Shown: positions 1-11,211 of the stretch, piece after piece | How the letters are laid out: each line of letters opens with the position of its first letter | Numbering within the stretch: the stretch's first letter is position 1 | NCBI RefSeq assembly: GCF_007565055.1 | Contig: NC_044553.1 | Location: forward strand, 43,637,420-43,701,419 | Direction: 5' to 3' | DNA length: 64,000 nucleotides | From: Rhinopithecus roxellana | Taxonomy: Eukaryota > Chordata > Mammalia > Primates > Cercopithecidae | The notes under the pieces: generated by a model | The model's database searches: none | Seen by the model: only the letters and a program-made list of their open reading frames with translations | What the model was told of the DNA's origin: nothing | Program-made: the position numbers and the translations under genes

Positions 1-80
1 ATAAAGTAATGGCCTGTCTTACAATTGATGTCATCTTAGATTCAGCAAAAGACAGTAAATATAATCATTTAAATTCACAG

Positions 81-163
81 AAGCACAGATCAGATTTCTA
101 AAGGCCAAACTCCGTGTTATGCAGGAGGAATTGGATAATGTTGTGTGTGAATGCAATAAAAAG
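81..163 (+). CDS. TEX9: TEX9 coding exon (5th from the 3' end)
   Basis: The exon is 83 bp, with acceptor 'aattcacag' before it and donor 'aaggtaagct' after it. The first two bases complete a split codon; the remaining 27 codons read AQIRFLKAKLRVMQEELDNV and then an acidic/Cys-Lys tail. I recognise this as the middle of TEX9, a testis-expressed coiled-coil protein of about 390 aa in human (length from memory). Heptad-like Leu/Val spacing and high charge support a coiled coil. Its cellular role is poorly defined, and nothing here adds to it. Earlier exons lie upstream of the window. Confidence 0.9.
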
Positions 164-576
164 GTAAGCTTTAAAAACCTCTTAAAATGCTGTAATATTC
201 AAAGACATTTTAGGAGCAATTTCAATTACATTTTGAATAACTTTATTTAGATATAAATCATAGTTAAATTTTGAATTCAAAAATTGTATATAAGTACTGA
301 ACTTTATTCTGATATGTTGAATTTTCACAGAGCTGAAATATCTTACATTCTTGTTATAATTAGAATTCTCTATACTAGTCTTACAAGTGTAGCGTAAGCT
401 ATTAAATGCAAATAAAACATTTGACTTCCATTTTTGAAGATAAGAATAGACTGTAATTTGTTTTTCATGAAATGTGTATAAATGTCAAAGAACATATGAA
501 ACTTCTTTTTTTCTGCTTTGTTTTGATAACAAATCTTACATATTTTTTCACATAATCTATAATTTCATAACTATAG

Positions 577-750
577 GAGGATGAAATTCAGAATTTAAAG
601 TCTCAAGTAAAAAAATTTGAAGAAGATTTTATGAGACAGCAGCGAACAATTAATATGCAGCAGTCTCAAGCAGAAAAATATAAGACTCTTTTTGAAGAAG
701 CAAACAAAAAGTGTGATGGATTACAGCAGCATTTGTCTTCAGTAGAAAGG
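577..750 (+). CDS. TEX9: TEX9 coding exon (4th from the 3' end)
   Basis: The exon is 174 bp, 58 full codons (phase 0 to 0), with acceptor 'aactatag' and donor 'agg|gtaatt'. It encodes a Lys/Glu/Gln-rich segment that starts EDEIQNLKSQVKKFEEDF and ends near QQHLSSVER. Regular hydrophobic spacing marks it as coiled coil. It joins in frame to the exon ending at 163 across a 413-bp intron and to the exon at 17578 across an intron of about 16.8 kb packed with repeats. The donor has a weak +6 region (gtaatt) but a good core. Confidence 0.93.
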
Positions 751-884
751 GTAATTATTTTAGTATTTTTCCTAACTTAATCCCAAAAATACAATAAAAT
801 TTTAAGGTTACACATTTGTATAGATACCATTTTGACAGTTCAGTTATTTTATTAGTATTTACTGAAAACTCTTTCCCCTTACAT

Positions 885-1935
885 AGAATATTTTTTAACA
901 ACTGTATTGAGATGTAATGTAATTCACCCTTTTAAAGTATACAATTCAGTGGCTTTTGGTATATTCATAGAATTGTGCAACTATCACCACAACCATTTTC
1001 ATAATCCCTAAAGAACACTTCATACCCTTTAGCCACAACACCCTGACCCTGCTCCCCTCAATCCCTTACAGCCCTAGGCAACCACTAATCTATTTTATGT
1101 CTCAATAAATTTGTCCATTCTGGAAATTTCATATACATGGAATCATATAACATGTGGTCTTTTGTGACTGACTTTTACTTAAGATATTTTCAAGGTTCAT
1201 CCATGTTGCAGCACCTATCAGTACTTTACTTCTTTTTATTGGCAAGTAATATTCTGTTATATATAACACATTTAATTTACCTGTTTATCAGTTGGTAGCT
1301 TTGGGTTATTTGGATTGTTTCTACTGTCTGGCAATTTTAAATACTTTGAATATGCATGTATAAGTTTTTGTGTGCACATATGTTTTAATTTCTCTTGGTT
1401 ATATAGCCAGGAATGGAATTGCTGGGTCATACGGAAATCCTGTGTTTGAGGAATTGCTGTTTTCCAAACTGCTTGTACCATTTTACATTCCTACCAGTAG
1501 TGCATGAAGGTCCTAATTTCTACACATCCTCACCAACATCTACTAGATTATCTTTTTGATTATAGCCATACTGCAAGTGTAAAAGAGTTACCTCATTGTG
1601 GTTTTGATTTGCATTTCCCTAATAACTAATGATGCTGAACGTGTTTTCATGTGCTTAATGGCATTTGTCTATTTTCTTTGGAGAAATATCCTTAAGATCT
1701 TTGCCCATTTTTTAAATTGGATTTTTAAAAATTAATAATAAGAACTTTTAAGTTATATGTTTAGATACAAGTCCCTTATCAGATATATGATTTGCAAATA
1801 GTTTTCCCATACAGTGGGTTGTCTTTCACTTTCTTTGTGGTACTCTTTGAGGCATAAAAGTTTTAAATTTTGATGCAGTCCAGTTTATCTAACATTTATT
1901 TGGTTGCCTATGCTTTTGGTGTCATATTTAAGGGG
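885..1935 (-). repeat. Old LINE-1 (L1M type) 3' fragment, antisense
   Basis: This is the reverse complement of an old L1 3' UTR and ORF2 C-terminal region. Recognisable landmarks are 'attgagatgtaatgtaattc', 'gcaactatcaccacaacc' and 'ttgtggttttgatttgcatt'. It is heavily diverged with no long frame. The subfamily is not assigned. Confidence 0.75.
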
Positions 1936-2204
1936 AGAATGTATTTTAAATAAACTATCATAGCTTAAAACATTTTATATTAGTGTACCATTGTGAAAAT
2001 AAAAATATACTGTTTGCGATTGCTTTGTAAAATGTGATAAGAATTATGTAATATAGCACATCCTGAGATTTAGTAAGAAAATGTGCCCCCTTTATTAATA
2101 CCCTTACATTTTTCTTTTGTATGGTCATATTTAAAAACCCTGCTTTTTAAACATTTTGGTCTTGTATAATTAGCATTATCTTGTAATAAATTTTAATATC
2201 AGAT

Positions 2205-2501
2205 TCACTTAGATATAATTTATATGCAGTAAATTCACACTTTTTAGTGTACAATTCTATGAGTTTTGACAAATGTATGCAGTAATATAACTATCACTAT
2301 AATTGAGATATACAACAGTTCCATCAGCCCCCCAAAATTCCCTGTGACTTTAGTCAAGGCCTTCCCTAATCCCAGCCCCAGGCAACCACTGATGTGTTTG
2401 CTTTTTAAATTTTGGCCTTTTCCCAAATGTCACATAAATAGAATCACGTAGGATATAGCCTTTTGAATCTGATGGTTTTTTTTCAGTTAGCATAAAACAT
2501 T
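2205..2501 (-). repeat. Old LINE-1 fragment, antisense, left half
   Basis: L1M-like 3'-end sequence ('aactatcactataattgaga', 'ggcaaccactgatgtgtttg') is cut at 2501 by the MaLR element. The same L1 continues at 3872 ('ctttttattgctgagtagtg'), so the MaLR inserted into it. Confidence 0.65.
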
Positions 2502-2845
2502 TGATATGGTTTGACTGTGTCCCCACCCAAATTTCATCTTGAATTCCCATGTGTTGTGGGAGGAAGCCGGTGGGAGGTAATTGAATCATGGGGGCAAGTC
2601 TTCCCTGTGCTGTTCTTGTTATGACGAAAAAGTCTCAGGAGATCTGATGGTTTTAAAAGGGGGAGTTTCCCAGCACAAATTCTCTTCTCTTGTCTGCTGC
2701 CATGTGAGACATGCCTTTCACCTTCCAACATGATTGTGAGGCCTCCTCAGCCATGTGGAACTGTGAGTCCAATAAACCTCTTTCTTTTGTAAATTGCCCA
2801 GTCTTGGGTATGTCTTTATCAGCAGTGTGAAAATGAACTAGTACA
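2502..2845 (+). repeat. MaLR 5' LTR
   Basis: The LTR contains 'gtgtccccacccaaatttca', 'ggtaattgaatcatggggg' and an 'aataaacctctttc' polyadenylation box near 2771. It is followed directly by the internal region beginning 'gtaaattggtaccag', where a tRNA primer-binding site would lie. It is diverged from the 3' LTR at many positions, consistent with great age. Confidence 0.82.
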
Positions 2846-3530
2846 GTAAATTGGTACCAGTAGAGTCAGGCGCTGCTGCAAATGTTGAAGTGACCTTGGA
2901 ACTGGGTAAGAGGCAGAGGTTGGAAAAATTTGGAGGGCTCAGAAGAATACAGGAAAATGTGGGAAAGTTTGGAACTCCCTAGGGACTTGTTGTGTGGCTT
3001 TGACCAATATGCTGATAATGATATGGACAATGAAATCCAGGCTGTGGTGGTCTCAGATGGAGATGAGGAACTTGTTGGGAACTAGAGCAAAGGTGACTCT
3101 TGTTATGTTTTAGCAAAGAGACTGGTAGCATTTTGCCCCTTCCCTAGAGGTCTGTGGGACTTTGAAATTGAGAGATGATTTAAGGTGTCTGGTGGAAGAA
3201 ATTTCTAAGCAGCAAAGCACTCAAGAGGTGACTTGGTGTTGTTAAAGGCATTCAGTTTTAAAAGGGAAACAGCACAAAAGTTTGGAAAATTGCAGCCTGA
3301 CAATGCAGTGGAAAAGAAAATCCCATTTTCTGAGGAGAAATTCAAGCCAGCTGCAGAAATTTGCATAAGTCATGAGGAGATGAATGTTAATCACCAAGAC
3401 AATGGGGAAAATGTCCCCCAAGGCATGTCAAAGGTCTTCACGGCAGCCCCTCCCATCACAGGCCCGGAGGCCTAGGAGGCATGATTGGTTTTGAAATGTG
3501 AGGGCATGAGATTTGGGAGGGTCCTGGGGT

Positions 3531-3871
3531 AGAATATGGTTTGGCTGTGTCCCCACCCAAATTTAATATTGAATTCCCACGTGTTGCAAGAGGGACCCAG
3601 TGGGAGGTAATTGAATCATGGGGGCAGGTCTTTCCTGTGCTGTTCTCATGATAGTGAATAAGTCTCAGGAGATCTGATGGTTTTAAAAATGGGAGTTTCC
3701 CTGCACAAGCTCTCTCTTGTCTGCCACCATGTGAGACGTGCCTTTACCTTCCGCCATCATTGTGAGGTCTCCCCAGACATGTGAAACTGTGAGTGCAATA
3801 AATCTCTTTCTTTTGTAAATTGTACAGTCTTGGGTATGTCTTTATCAGCAGCATGAAAACGGACTAATACA
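3531..3871 (+). repeat. MaLR 3' LTR
   Basis: This is a direct copy of the 5' LTR, with the same opening box, 'gggaggtaattgaatcatgg', 'aataaatctctttc' and an 'ggactaatac' end. It ends at 3871, before old L1 sequence resumes. Confidence 0.82.
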
Positions 3872-3975
3872 ACATGCAGTATTTATCCCTATTATAGTCC
3901 ATTTCTTTTTATTGCTGAGTAGTGTAAACATTGAATGAATATACTTCAGTTTGTTTCCCCAGTCATCTAGTAATA
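3872..3975 (-). repeat. Old LINE-1 fragment, antisense, right half
   Basis: This continues the L1 broken at 2501 by the MaLR; 'ccatttctttttattgctga' is the familiar L1 ORF2 3' antisense string. Confidence 0.55.
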
Positions 3976-3994
3976 AAACTTAATTATAGTATTT

Positions 3995-4312
3995 AATAGT
4001 CTAAACCTGTGTTTCCAGTATGGTAGCCACTTACATTTGTGGCTAAATTGCGATGTGCTGTAAGTGTAAAGTAAAAATCAGATTTTGAAAAACTCATGTA
4101 AAACAGAATGAAGAATGTAAAATATATCAAAATCTCTTAATATTTTTTGTATTGGTTATATGTCAAAATAATATTTGAATATATGAGGTTAAGTGAAATA
4201 CGTTACTAAAATTAATTTTACCAGTCTCTGTTTCACCTTTTAAAGTGGCTACTAGAAATTTTGTAATTACGTAAGTATGCTGTATTCTATTTCTATTGGT
4301 CTAAGAAATATA
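3995..4312. repeat. Ancient non-autonomous DNA-transposon-like repeat
   Basis: The sequence carries 'tatggtagccacttacattt', 'cgatgtgctgtaagtgta' and an end resembling 'ctattggtctaa'. This resembles the widespread primate MER repeat whose copies begin 'CAGTGCTGTCCAATAG' and contain 'GTGGCTA'. I am unsure of the family name. Confidence 0.5.
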
Positions 4313-4689
4313 TATAATGGGTATAAAGGGAAAAAGCTGTAGTGTCTAGGGGAACATCCATGTTTTAATTTGTCATGACTTTATAATTTACCATTATGCA
4401 CCCAAGCTCTGGTCACATCACTGTTCTAATCTCACATAATCTTGAAACATTGGTTATATCTTTGATTCTTTTCACGTTCTTAGCCATCATCTCCAATCCT
4501 GTGCAATTTTTCTTCCAAATGTTTTTCATTCATCCCTTCTTTTCAATTCCCATTTTGTGTCCATTTTCCATTTCTTATCCATTGTATCCTGTACTTTGTC
4601 AGTAAGTTAATGTTCCCAAAAGGTTACATTGATTATACTTTTCCCTTTGTAGAGGGATAATTTTTTTCCCTTTGTATGGGGATGATTTT

Positions 4690-4740
4690 TTGAGTGCCAT
4701 ATGCCAGATAAAATGCATTTTATAGAAAGGGAAACTGAGT
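4690..4740 (-). repeat. MIR fragment, antisense, left part
   Basis: The sequence 'atgccagataaaatgcattt' then 'agggaaactgag' fits an antisense MIR core. It continues at 9987 after the nested Alu and L1. Positions 4726-4740 are the left copy of the Alu's 15-bp target-site duplication (aaagggaaactgagt). Confidence 0.6.
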
Positions 4741-4877
4741 GGCCAGGCGTGGTGGCTCATGCCTGTTATCCCAGCACTTTGGGAGGCCAAGGCAGGTGGA
4801 TCAAGAGGTCAGGAGATTGAGCCAATCCTGGCTAACACGGTGAAACCCTGTCTCTACTAAAAATACAAAAAAAAAAA
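4741..4877 (+). mobile_element. AluY, left part (split by an L1)
   Basis: The Alu left arm runs from 'ggccaggcgtggtggctcat' to the middle A-rich linker 'ctactaaaaatacaaaa'. An L1 inserted in that linker; the right arm resumes at 9800. The 15-bp duplication at 4726-4740 and 9987-10001 brackets the whole Alu. Confidence 0.93.
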
Positions 4878-5904
4878 GCCATTCCAAGATAGCCAAATAG
4901 GAACAGCTCTGGTCTGCAGCTCCCAGCATGATTGACGCAGAAGACAGGTGATTTCTGCATTTCCAACTGAGGTACCTGTTTTACCTCATTGGGACTGGTT
5001 GGACAGTGGGTGCAGCCCATGGAGGGCGAGCCAAAGCAGGGCGAGTGTTGCTTCACCCAGGAAGCGCAAGGGGATGGGGGATTTCCCCTCCCTAGCCAAG
5101 GGAAGCTGTGACAGACTGTACCTGGAAAAACAGGACACTTCCGCCCAAATACTGCACTTTTCCCAAGGTCTTAGCAACTGGCAGACAAGGAGATTCTCTC
5201 CCGTGCCTGGTTTGGCGGGTCACACGCCCACGGAGCCTTGCTCACTGCTAGTACAGCAGTCTGAGATCGAACTGCGAGGCGGCAGCCTGGCTGGTGGTGG
5301 GGTGTCCGCCATTGCTGAGGCTTGAGTAGGTAAACAAAGTGGCCAGGAAGCTTGAACTGGGGAGAGACAACCGCAGCTCAGCAAGACATACTGTCCCTAT
5401 AGACTCCACCTCTGTGGGCAGGGCATAGCTGAACAAAAGGCAGGAGACAACTTCTGCAGACTTAAACGTCCCTGTCTGACAGCTCTGAAGAGAGCAGTGG
5501 TTGTCCCAGCACGGCATTTGAGCTCTGAGAATGAACAGACTGCCTCCTCAAGTGGGTCCCTGGCCCCAAAGTAGCCTAACTGTGAGACACCTCCCAGTAG
5601 GGGCTGATGGACACCTCATGTAGGTGGATGCCCTTCTGGGATGAAGCTTCCGGAGGAAGCATCAGCCAGCAATAACTGCTGTTCTGCAATATTTGCTGTT
5701 CTGCAGCCTCCACTGGTGATACCCAGGCAAACAGGGTCTGGAGCGGACCTCCAGCAAACTCCAACAGACCTGTAGCTGAGGGACCTGTTAGAAGGAAAGC
5801 TAACAAACAGGAATAGGATCAACATCAACAAAAAGGACATGTACGCCAAAACTCCATCTGTAGGTCACCAACATCAAACACCAAAGGTAGATAAAACCAC
5901 AAAG

Positions 5905-6966
5905 ATGGGGAGAAACCAGAGCAGAAAAGCTGAAAATTCTAAAAACCAGAGTGCCTCTTCTCCGAAGAATTGCAGCTCCTTGCTAGCAGCAGAACAAAGC
6001 TGCATGGAGAATGACTTTGACGAGTTAACAGAAGTAGGCTTCAGAAGGTCGGTAATAACAAACTCTGAGCTAAAGGAGCATTTTCAAACCCATCGCAAGG
6101 ATGATAAAAACCTTGAAAAAAGTTTAGACGAATGGCGAACTAGAATAAAAAGTGTAGAGAAGACCTTAAATGACCTGATGGAGCTGAAAACCATGGCATG
6201 AGAACTTTGTGATGCATGCACAAGCTTCAATAGCCAATTTGATCAAGTGAAAGAAAGGGTATCAGGGATTGAATATCAAATTAATGAAACAAAGTGAGAA
6301 GACAAGTTTAGAGACAAAAGAGTAAAAAGAAATGAACAAAGCCTTCAAGAAATACAGGACTATGTGAAAAGACCAAATCTGCATTTGATTGGTGTACCTG
6401 AAAGTGATGGGGAGAATGGAACCAAGTTGGAAAACACTCATCAGGATACTTCCCAAGAGAACTTCCCCAACCTAGCAAGACAGGACAACATTTAAATTCA
6501 GGAAATACACAGAACACCACAAAGATACTCCTCAAGAAGTGTAACACCAAGATACATAACTGTCAGATTCACCAAGTTTGAAATGAAGGAAAAAACGTTA
6601 AGGGCAGCCAGAGAGAAAGGTCGGGTTACCCACAAAGAGAAGCCCATCAGACTAACAGTGGATCTCTCGGCAAAAACCCTACAAACCAGAAGAGTGGGGA
6701 CCAATATTCAACATTCTTAAAAGAATTTTCAACCCAGAATTTCATACCCAGCCAAACTAAGCTTCATAAGTGAAGGAGAAATAAAATCCTTTACAGACAA
6801 GCAAATGCTGAGAGATTCTGTCACCACCAGGCCTGCCTTACAAGAGCTCCTGAAGGAAGCACCAAACATGGAAAGAAACAACCGGTACCAGCCACTGCAA
6901 AACAGGCCAAATGGTAAAGATCTACGATGCGATGAAGAAACTGCATCAATTAAAATAACCAGCTAA
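5905..6966 (+). pseudogene. LINE-1 ORF1 remnant (RNA-binding ORF1p), inactive
   Basis: The ATG at 5905 opens MGRNQSRKAENSKNQSASS, the L1 ORF1p N-terminus. The frame stops at 6199-6201 (TGA), and later stops and shifts follow. The old end is 'ataaccagctaa' at 6966. In a live element ORF1p is a trimeric coiled-coil RNA chaperone; this copy cannot make it. Its length from start to end fits the usual size of about 1 kb. Confidence 0.85.
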
Positions 6967-6973
6967 CCTCATA

Positions 6974-9564
6974 ATGACAGGATCAGATTCACACATAACA
7001 ATACTAACCTTAGATGTAAATGGGTGAATACCCCCATTAAAAGACACAGACTGGCAAATTGGATAAAGAGTCAAGATCCTTCAGTGTGGTTTATTCAGGA
7101 GACCCAACTCATGTGCAAGACACACACAGGCTCAAAATAAAGGGATGGAGGAAGACCTACCAAGCAAATTGAAAGCCAAAAAAAGCAGGGGTTGCAATCC
7201 TAGTCTCTGATATACAGATTTTAAACCAACAAAGATCAAAAGAGACAAAGAAGGCCATTACATAATGGTAAAGGGATCAATTCAACAAGAAGAGCTAACT
7301 ATCCTAAATATATATGCACCCAATACAGGAGCAACCAGATTCATAAGCAAGTCCTTAGAGACCTACAAAGAGACTTAGACTGCCACACAATAATAATGGG
7401 AGACTTTTATACCCCACTGTCAATGTTACAAAGATCAACAAGACAGGTTAATAAGGATATCCAGGACTTGAACTCAGCTCTGCACCAAGCAGACCTAATA
7501 GACATCTACAGAACTCTTCACCCCAAATCAACAGAATATACATTCTTCTCAGCACCACGTCGCACTTATTCTAAAATTGACCACATAATTGTAAATAAAG
7601 CACTCCTTAGCAGATGTAAAAGAACAGAAATCACACCAAACTGTCTCTCAGACCACAGTGCAATCAAATTAGAACTCAGGATTAAGAAACTAACTTAAAA
7701 CCGCATTCCTTTTGAAAACTGGCACAAGACAAGGATGCCCTCTCTTACCACTCCTATTCAACATGGTGTGGTGTTGGAAGTTCGGGCCAGGGCAGTCAGG
7801 CAAGAGAAAGCAATAAAGGGTATTCAACTAGGAAAAGAGGAAGTCATAGTATCCCTATTTGCAGATGACACAATTTTATATGTAGAAAATCCCATCGTCT
7901 CAGCCCAAAACCACCTTAAGCTGATAAGCAACTTCAGCAAACTCAATGTTCAAGAATCACAAGCATTCCTATACGCCAATAACAGACACACAGCCAAATC
8001 GTGAGTGAACTCCCATTCACAATTGCTACAAAGAGAATCAAATACCTAGTAATCCAACTTACAACGGATGTGAAGGACCTCTTCAAGGAGAACTACAAAT
8101 CACTGCTAAATGAAATAAAAGAGGACACAAACAAAGGAAGAACATTCTGTGCTCATGGATAGGAAGAATCAATATCGTGAAAATGGCCATACTGCCCAAG
8201 GTAATTTATAGATTCAATGCCATCCCCATCAAGCCGCCAATGACTTTCTTCACAGAATTGGAATAAACTACTTTAAAGTTCATATGGAACCAAAAAAAGA
8301 GCCCGCATTGCCAAGACAATCCTAAGCAAAAAGAACAAAGCTGGAGGCATCTTGCTACCTGACTTCAAACTATACTACAAGGCTCCAGTAACCAAAACAG
8401 CATGGTACTGGTACCAAAACAGAGATATAGACCAATGGAACAGAACAGAGCCCTCAGAAATAATACCACACATCTACAGCCATCTGATCTTTGACAGACC
8501 TGACAAAAACAAGAAATGGGGAAAGGATTCCCTATTTAATAAATGGTGCTGGAAAAACTGGCTAGCCATATGTAGGAAGCTAAAACTAGATCCCTTCCTT
8601 ATATCTTATATGAAAATTAATTCAAGATGAATTAAAGACTTAAATGTTAGACCTAAAACCGTAAAAACCCTAGAAGAAAACCTAGGCAATACCATTGAGG
8701 CCATAGGCATGGGCAAGGACTTCGTGACTAAAACACCAAAAGCAATGGCCACAAAAGCCAAAATAGACAACTGGATCTAATTAAACTAAAGAGCTTCTGC
8801 ACAGCAAAAGAAACTACCATCAGAGTGAACAAGTAACCTACAGAATGGGAGAAAATTTTTGCAATCTACCCATCTGACAAAGGGCTGATAATCAGAATCT
8901 ACAAAGAGCTCAAACAAATTTACAAGAAAAAAACAACCCGATCACAAAGTGGGCAAAGGATATGAACAGACATGACTCAAAAGAAGACATTTATGCAGCC
9001 AACAGACACATGAAGAAATGCTCATTGTCACTCGTCATCAGAGAAATGCAAATCAAAACCACAGTGAGATACCATCTCATGCCAGTTAGAATGGCGATCA
9101 TTAAAAAGTCAGGAAACAACAGATGACTAGAGAGGATGTGGAGAAATAGGAGCACTTTTACACTGTTGGCGAAGTGGAAATTAGTTCAACCATTGTGGAA
9201 GACAGTGTGGTGATTCCTCAAGGATCTAGAACTAGAAATGCCATTTGACCCACCAATCCCATTACTGGGTGTATACCCAAAGGATTATAAATCATGCTCC
9301 TATAAACACACATGCACACGTATGTTTATTGCAACACTATTCTCAATAGCAGAGACTTGGAACCAACCCAAATCTCTATCAATGATAAACTGGATTAAGA
9401 AAATATGGCATATATACACCATGGAATACTCTGCAGCCATAAAAAAGGATGAGTTCATGTCCTTTGCAGGAACATGGATGAAGCTGGAAACCATCATTCT
9501 CAGCAAACTATCACAAAGACAGAAAACCAAACACCGCATGTTCTCATTCATAGGTGGGAATTGA
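6974..9564 (+). pseudogene. LINE-1 ORF2 remnant (endonuclease/reverse transcriptase) with internal deletion
   Basis: It starts at ATG 6974 and ends at the TGA at 9562-9564. It is about 2.6 kb where a full L1 ORF2 is about 3.8 kb, because sequence between the endonuclease C-terminus (ending near 7698) and the RT 'TGTRQGCP' region (near 7720) is missing. The surviving endonuclease motif reads GDFYTPLS, where active L1 enzymes have Asn in place of Tyr. RT block FADD is still visible near 7857-7868. Several stops and frameshifts confirm a dead copy. Confidence 0.85.
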
Positions 9565-9799
9565 ACAATGACACCACTTGGACACAGGGCAGGAACATCA
9601 CACACCAGGGCCTGTTAGAGGCTGGGGAGCTGGGGGAAAGATAGCATTAGGAGAAATACCTAATGTAAATGACGAGTTGATGGGTGGAGCAAACAACATG
9701 ACACATGTGTACTCATGTATCACACCTGCACATTGTGCACATGTACCCTAGAACTTAAACTATAATAATAAAAAAAATTAATTAAAAAAATACAAAAAA

Positions 9800-9986
9800 G
9801 CTCAGCGTATTGGCGGGCGCCTGTAGTCTCGGCTACTCGGGAGGCTGAGGCAGGAGAATGGTGTGGCGTGAACCTGGGAGTCGGAGCTTGCAGCGAGCCT
9901 ACATGGCGCCACTGCACTCCAGCCTGGGCAAGAGAGCGAGACTCCATCTCAAAAAACAACAACAACAACAACAACAACAAAAATAC
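9800..9986 (+). mobile_element. AluY, right part
   Basis: This is the right arm of the Alu broken at 4877 ('gcgggcgcctgtagtctcgg', 'gagcttgcagcgagcc'). It ends in a (CAA)n-rich tail at about 9957-9986, then the 15-bp duplication at 9987-10001. Confidence 0.93.
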
Positions 9987-10085
9987 AAAGGGAAACTGAG
10001 TTTGATGGTTAAGCAAATTACCCAAGTTTATATATAGGTAGTGGCAGAATAGGATTCAGACTGTGACACCAAAATCTGTGTTTTT
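9987..10085 (-). repeat. MIR fragment, antisense, right part
   Basis: The sequence 'gggaaactgagtttgatggt', 'aagcaaattacccaag' and 'ggtagtggcagaatagg' matches the antisense MIR core. It is the other half of the MIR seen at 4690-4740. Confidence 0.65.
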
Positions 10086-10589
10086 TCCACAAATCATATC
10101 ATTCTCGAATCCCCCAAAATTAAATGAACGTAAGTACCAGCTATTCCAAAATCTTATCACTGTTTAAGAGTTTAATACTTTAAACTTTTATTTCACAATG
10201 AATGTACTAAGCAGTTATGATATTTTGGCTATCTGAAGGCTTTTATAAAAACTTCCATTGGCTCTGAACTTTCCAGCTTGCATCCCTATCTACCTTGCCA
10301 GGTAGGCATAATAATTCTCATGGGTTATGCAACCATGAGAACTCAAGATTGAATCATTCTTTGCTAAGTCTCATTTTATATCTCTATACAAACAAACCTC
10401 AGTGTACAGTTCTCAGAAATGCCAGAGCTTGAGTTTGATGGATTTGCTTTTATAAATCTGCAAAAGCCAACCGTTTTAAAAATTATTATATATAACTTAA
10501 GCTTCTAATGCTAACAGTATGGAGTTTTCTAAAATACAAAAACAGAAAGCAATTTGTTTCAGCATTGGATTTTGTTTTTCTGTTAGTGA
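10086..10589. other. Intronic sequence with no recognised feature
   Basis: AT-rich TEX9 intron. I see no exon, repeat family or RNA gene that I can name. Confidence 0.5.
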
Positions 10590-10907
10590 TTTCTTTAAAA
10601 TCAACTTTATTGAAGAATAACTTAAATACAATAAAATATACTTGTTTTTAGCTTATAATTCAATGTTTTCAGAAATTAATATTCCCTCATAACTACCACT
10701 GTAATTCAGATAATGAAAATTTATATTACCCTCCCAGAATATCCTTTGTACTCCTGCCCCCTAAATCTCTGACCTCTAACCATGGCCCCAGGCAGCCACT
10801 GAGCTATATTTTTTCACTATAAATTAGATTTTCCTTATCTAAAATTTCATACCAATGGAATCATGAATATGGACTTTTGTATATCCGGCTATTTTTCTTC
10901 AGCATAA
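10590..10907 (-). repeat. Old LINE-1 (L1M) 3' end, antisense, left part
   Basis: 'tcaactttattgaagaataa' opens an antisense L1M 3' UTR. It is interrupted by an Alu and continues at 11212. Confidence 0.7.
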
Positions 10908-11211
10908 TTTTTTTTTTTTTTTTTTTTTTTGAGACGGAGTCTTGCTCTGTCACCCAGGCTGGAGTGCAGTGGCACCATCTTGGCTCACTGTAAGCTCTGC
11001 CTCCCGGGTTCACACCATTCTCCTCCCTCAGAATCCCGAGTAGCTAGGACTACAGGCGCCCGCCACCACACGGGCTAATTTTTCTGTATTTTTAGTAGAG
11101 ACGGGGTGTCGCCATGTTAGCCAGAATGGTCTCGATCTCCTGACCTCGTGATCCGCTTGCCTCGGCCTCCCAAAGTGCTGGGATTACAGGCATGAGCCAC
11201 CGCGCCCGGCC
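10908..11211 (-). mobile_element. AluY, antisense
   Basis: This is a full Alu on the minus strand, with poly-T at 10908-10930 and 'ccaccgcgcccggcc' at the end. The duplication is imperfect: 'ttcagcataat' on the left and 'ttcggcataat' on the right. Confidence 0.92.

Larger units (their letters stand above)
2502..3871 (+). mobile_element. MaLR (THE1/MST-type) LTR retroelement with two LTRs
   Basis: Two direct LTRs (2502-2845 and 3531-3871) flank about 685 bp of internal sequence. The LTRs have the typical MaLR start (tgatatggtttg) and end (actaatac). The flanks share the short repeat 'acat' (2497-2500 and 3872-3875), as expected for a target-site duplication of 4-5 bp. MaLRs are non-autonomous relatives of ERV-L; the interior here codes for no retroviral protein. 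An 80-codon frame at 3233-3475 lies in the interior and shows no gag, pol or env motif. The element is old and shared widely among primates. Confidence 0.85.
4878..9783 (+). mobile_element. Near-full-length LINE-1 (L1PA-type), sense, inserted inside an Alu
   Basis: The element runs from a 5' UTR start ('caagatagccaaatagg') through ORF1 and ORF2 to the 3' UTR and an A-rich tail. The target repeat is the Alu linker 'aaaaatacaaaaaa', seen on both sides (about 4859-4872 and 9784-9799). The 5' UTR is about 1.03 kb. Both ORFs are dead: ORF1 has early stops and ORF2 has stops, frameshifts and a large internal deletion near 7701. The 3' UTR has the 'tgacgagttgatggg' motif only once, so this copy is older than the doubled-motif copies at 48479 and 56339-60370. 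Confidence 0.93.

Noticed and set aside
3233..3475. 80-codon frame in the MaLR interior
   Set aside because: No retroviral protein motif; MaLR interiors are non-coding relics.
4948..5325. 125-codon open frame on the + strand
   Set aside because: It lies in the L1 5' UTR of the element at 4878-9783; no splice sites or start context suggest a gene.
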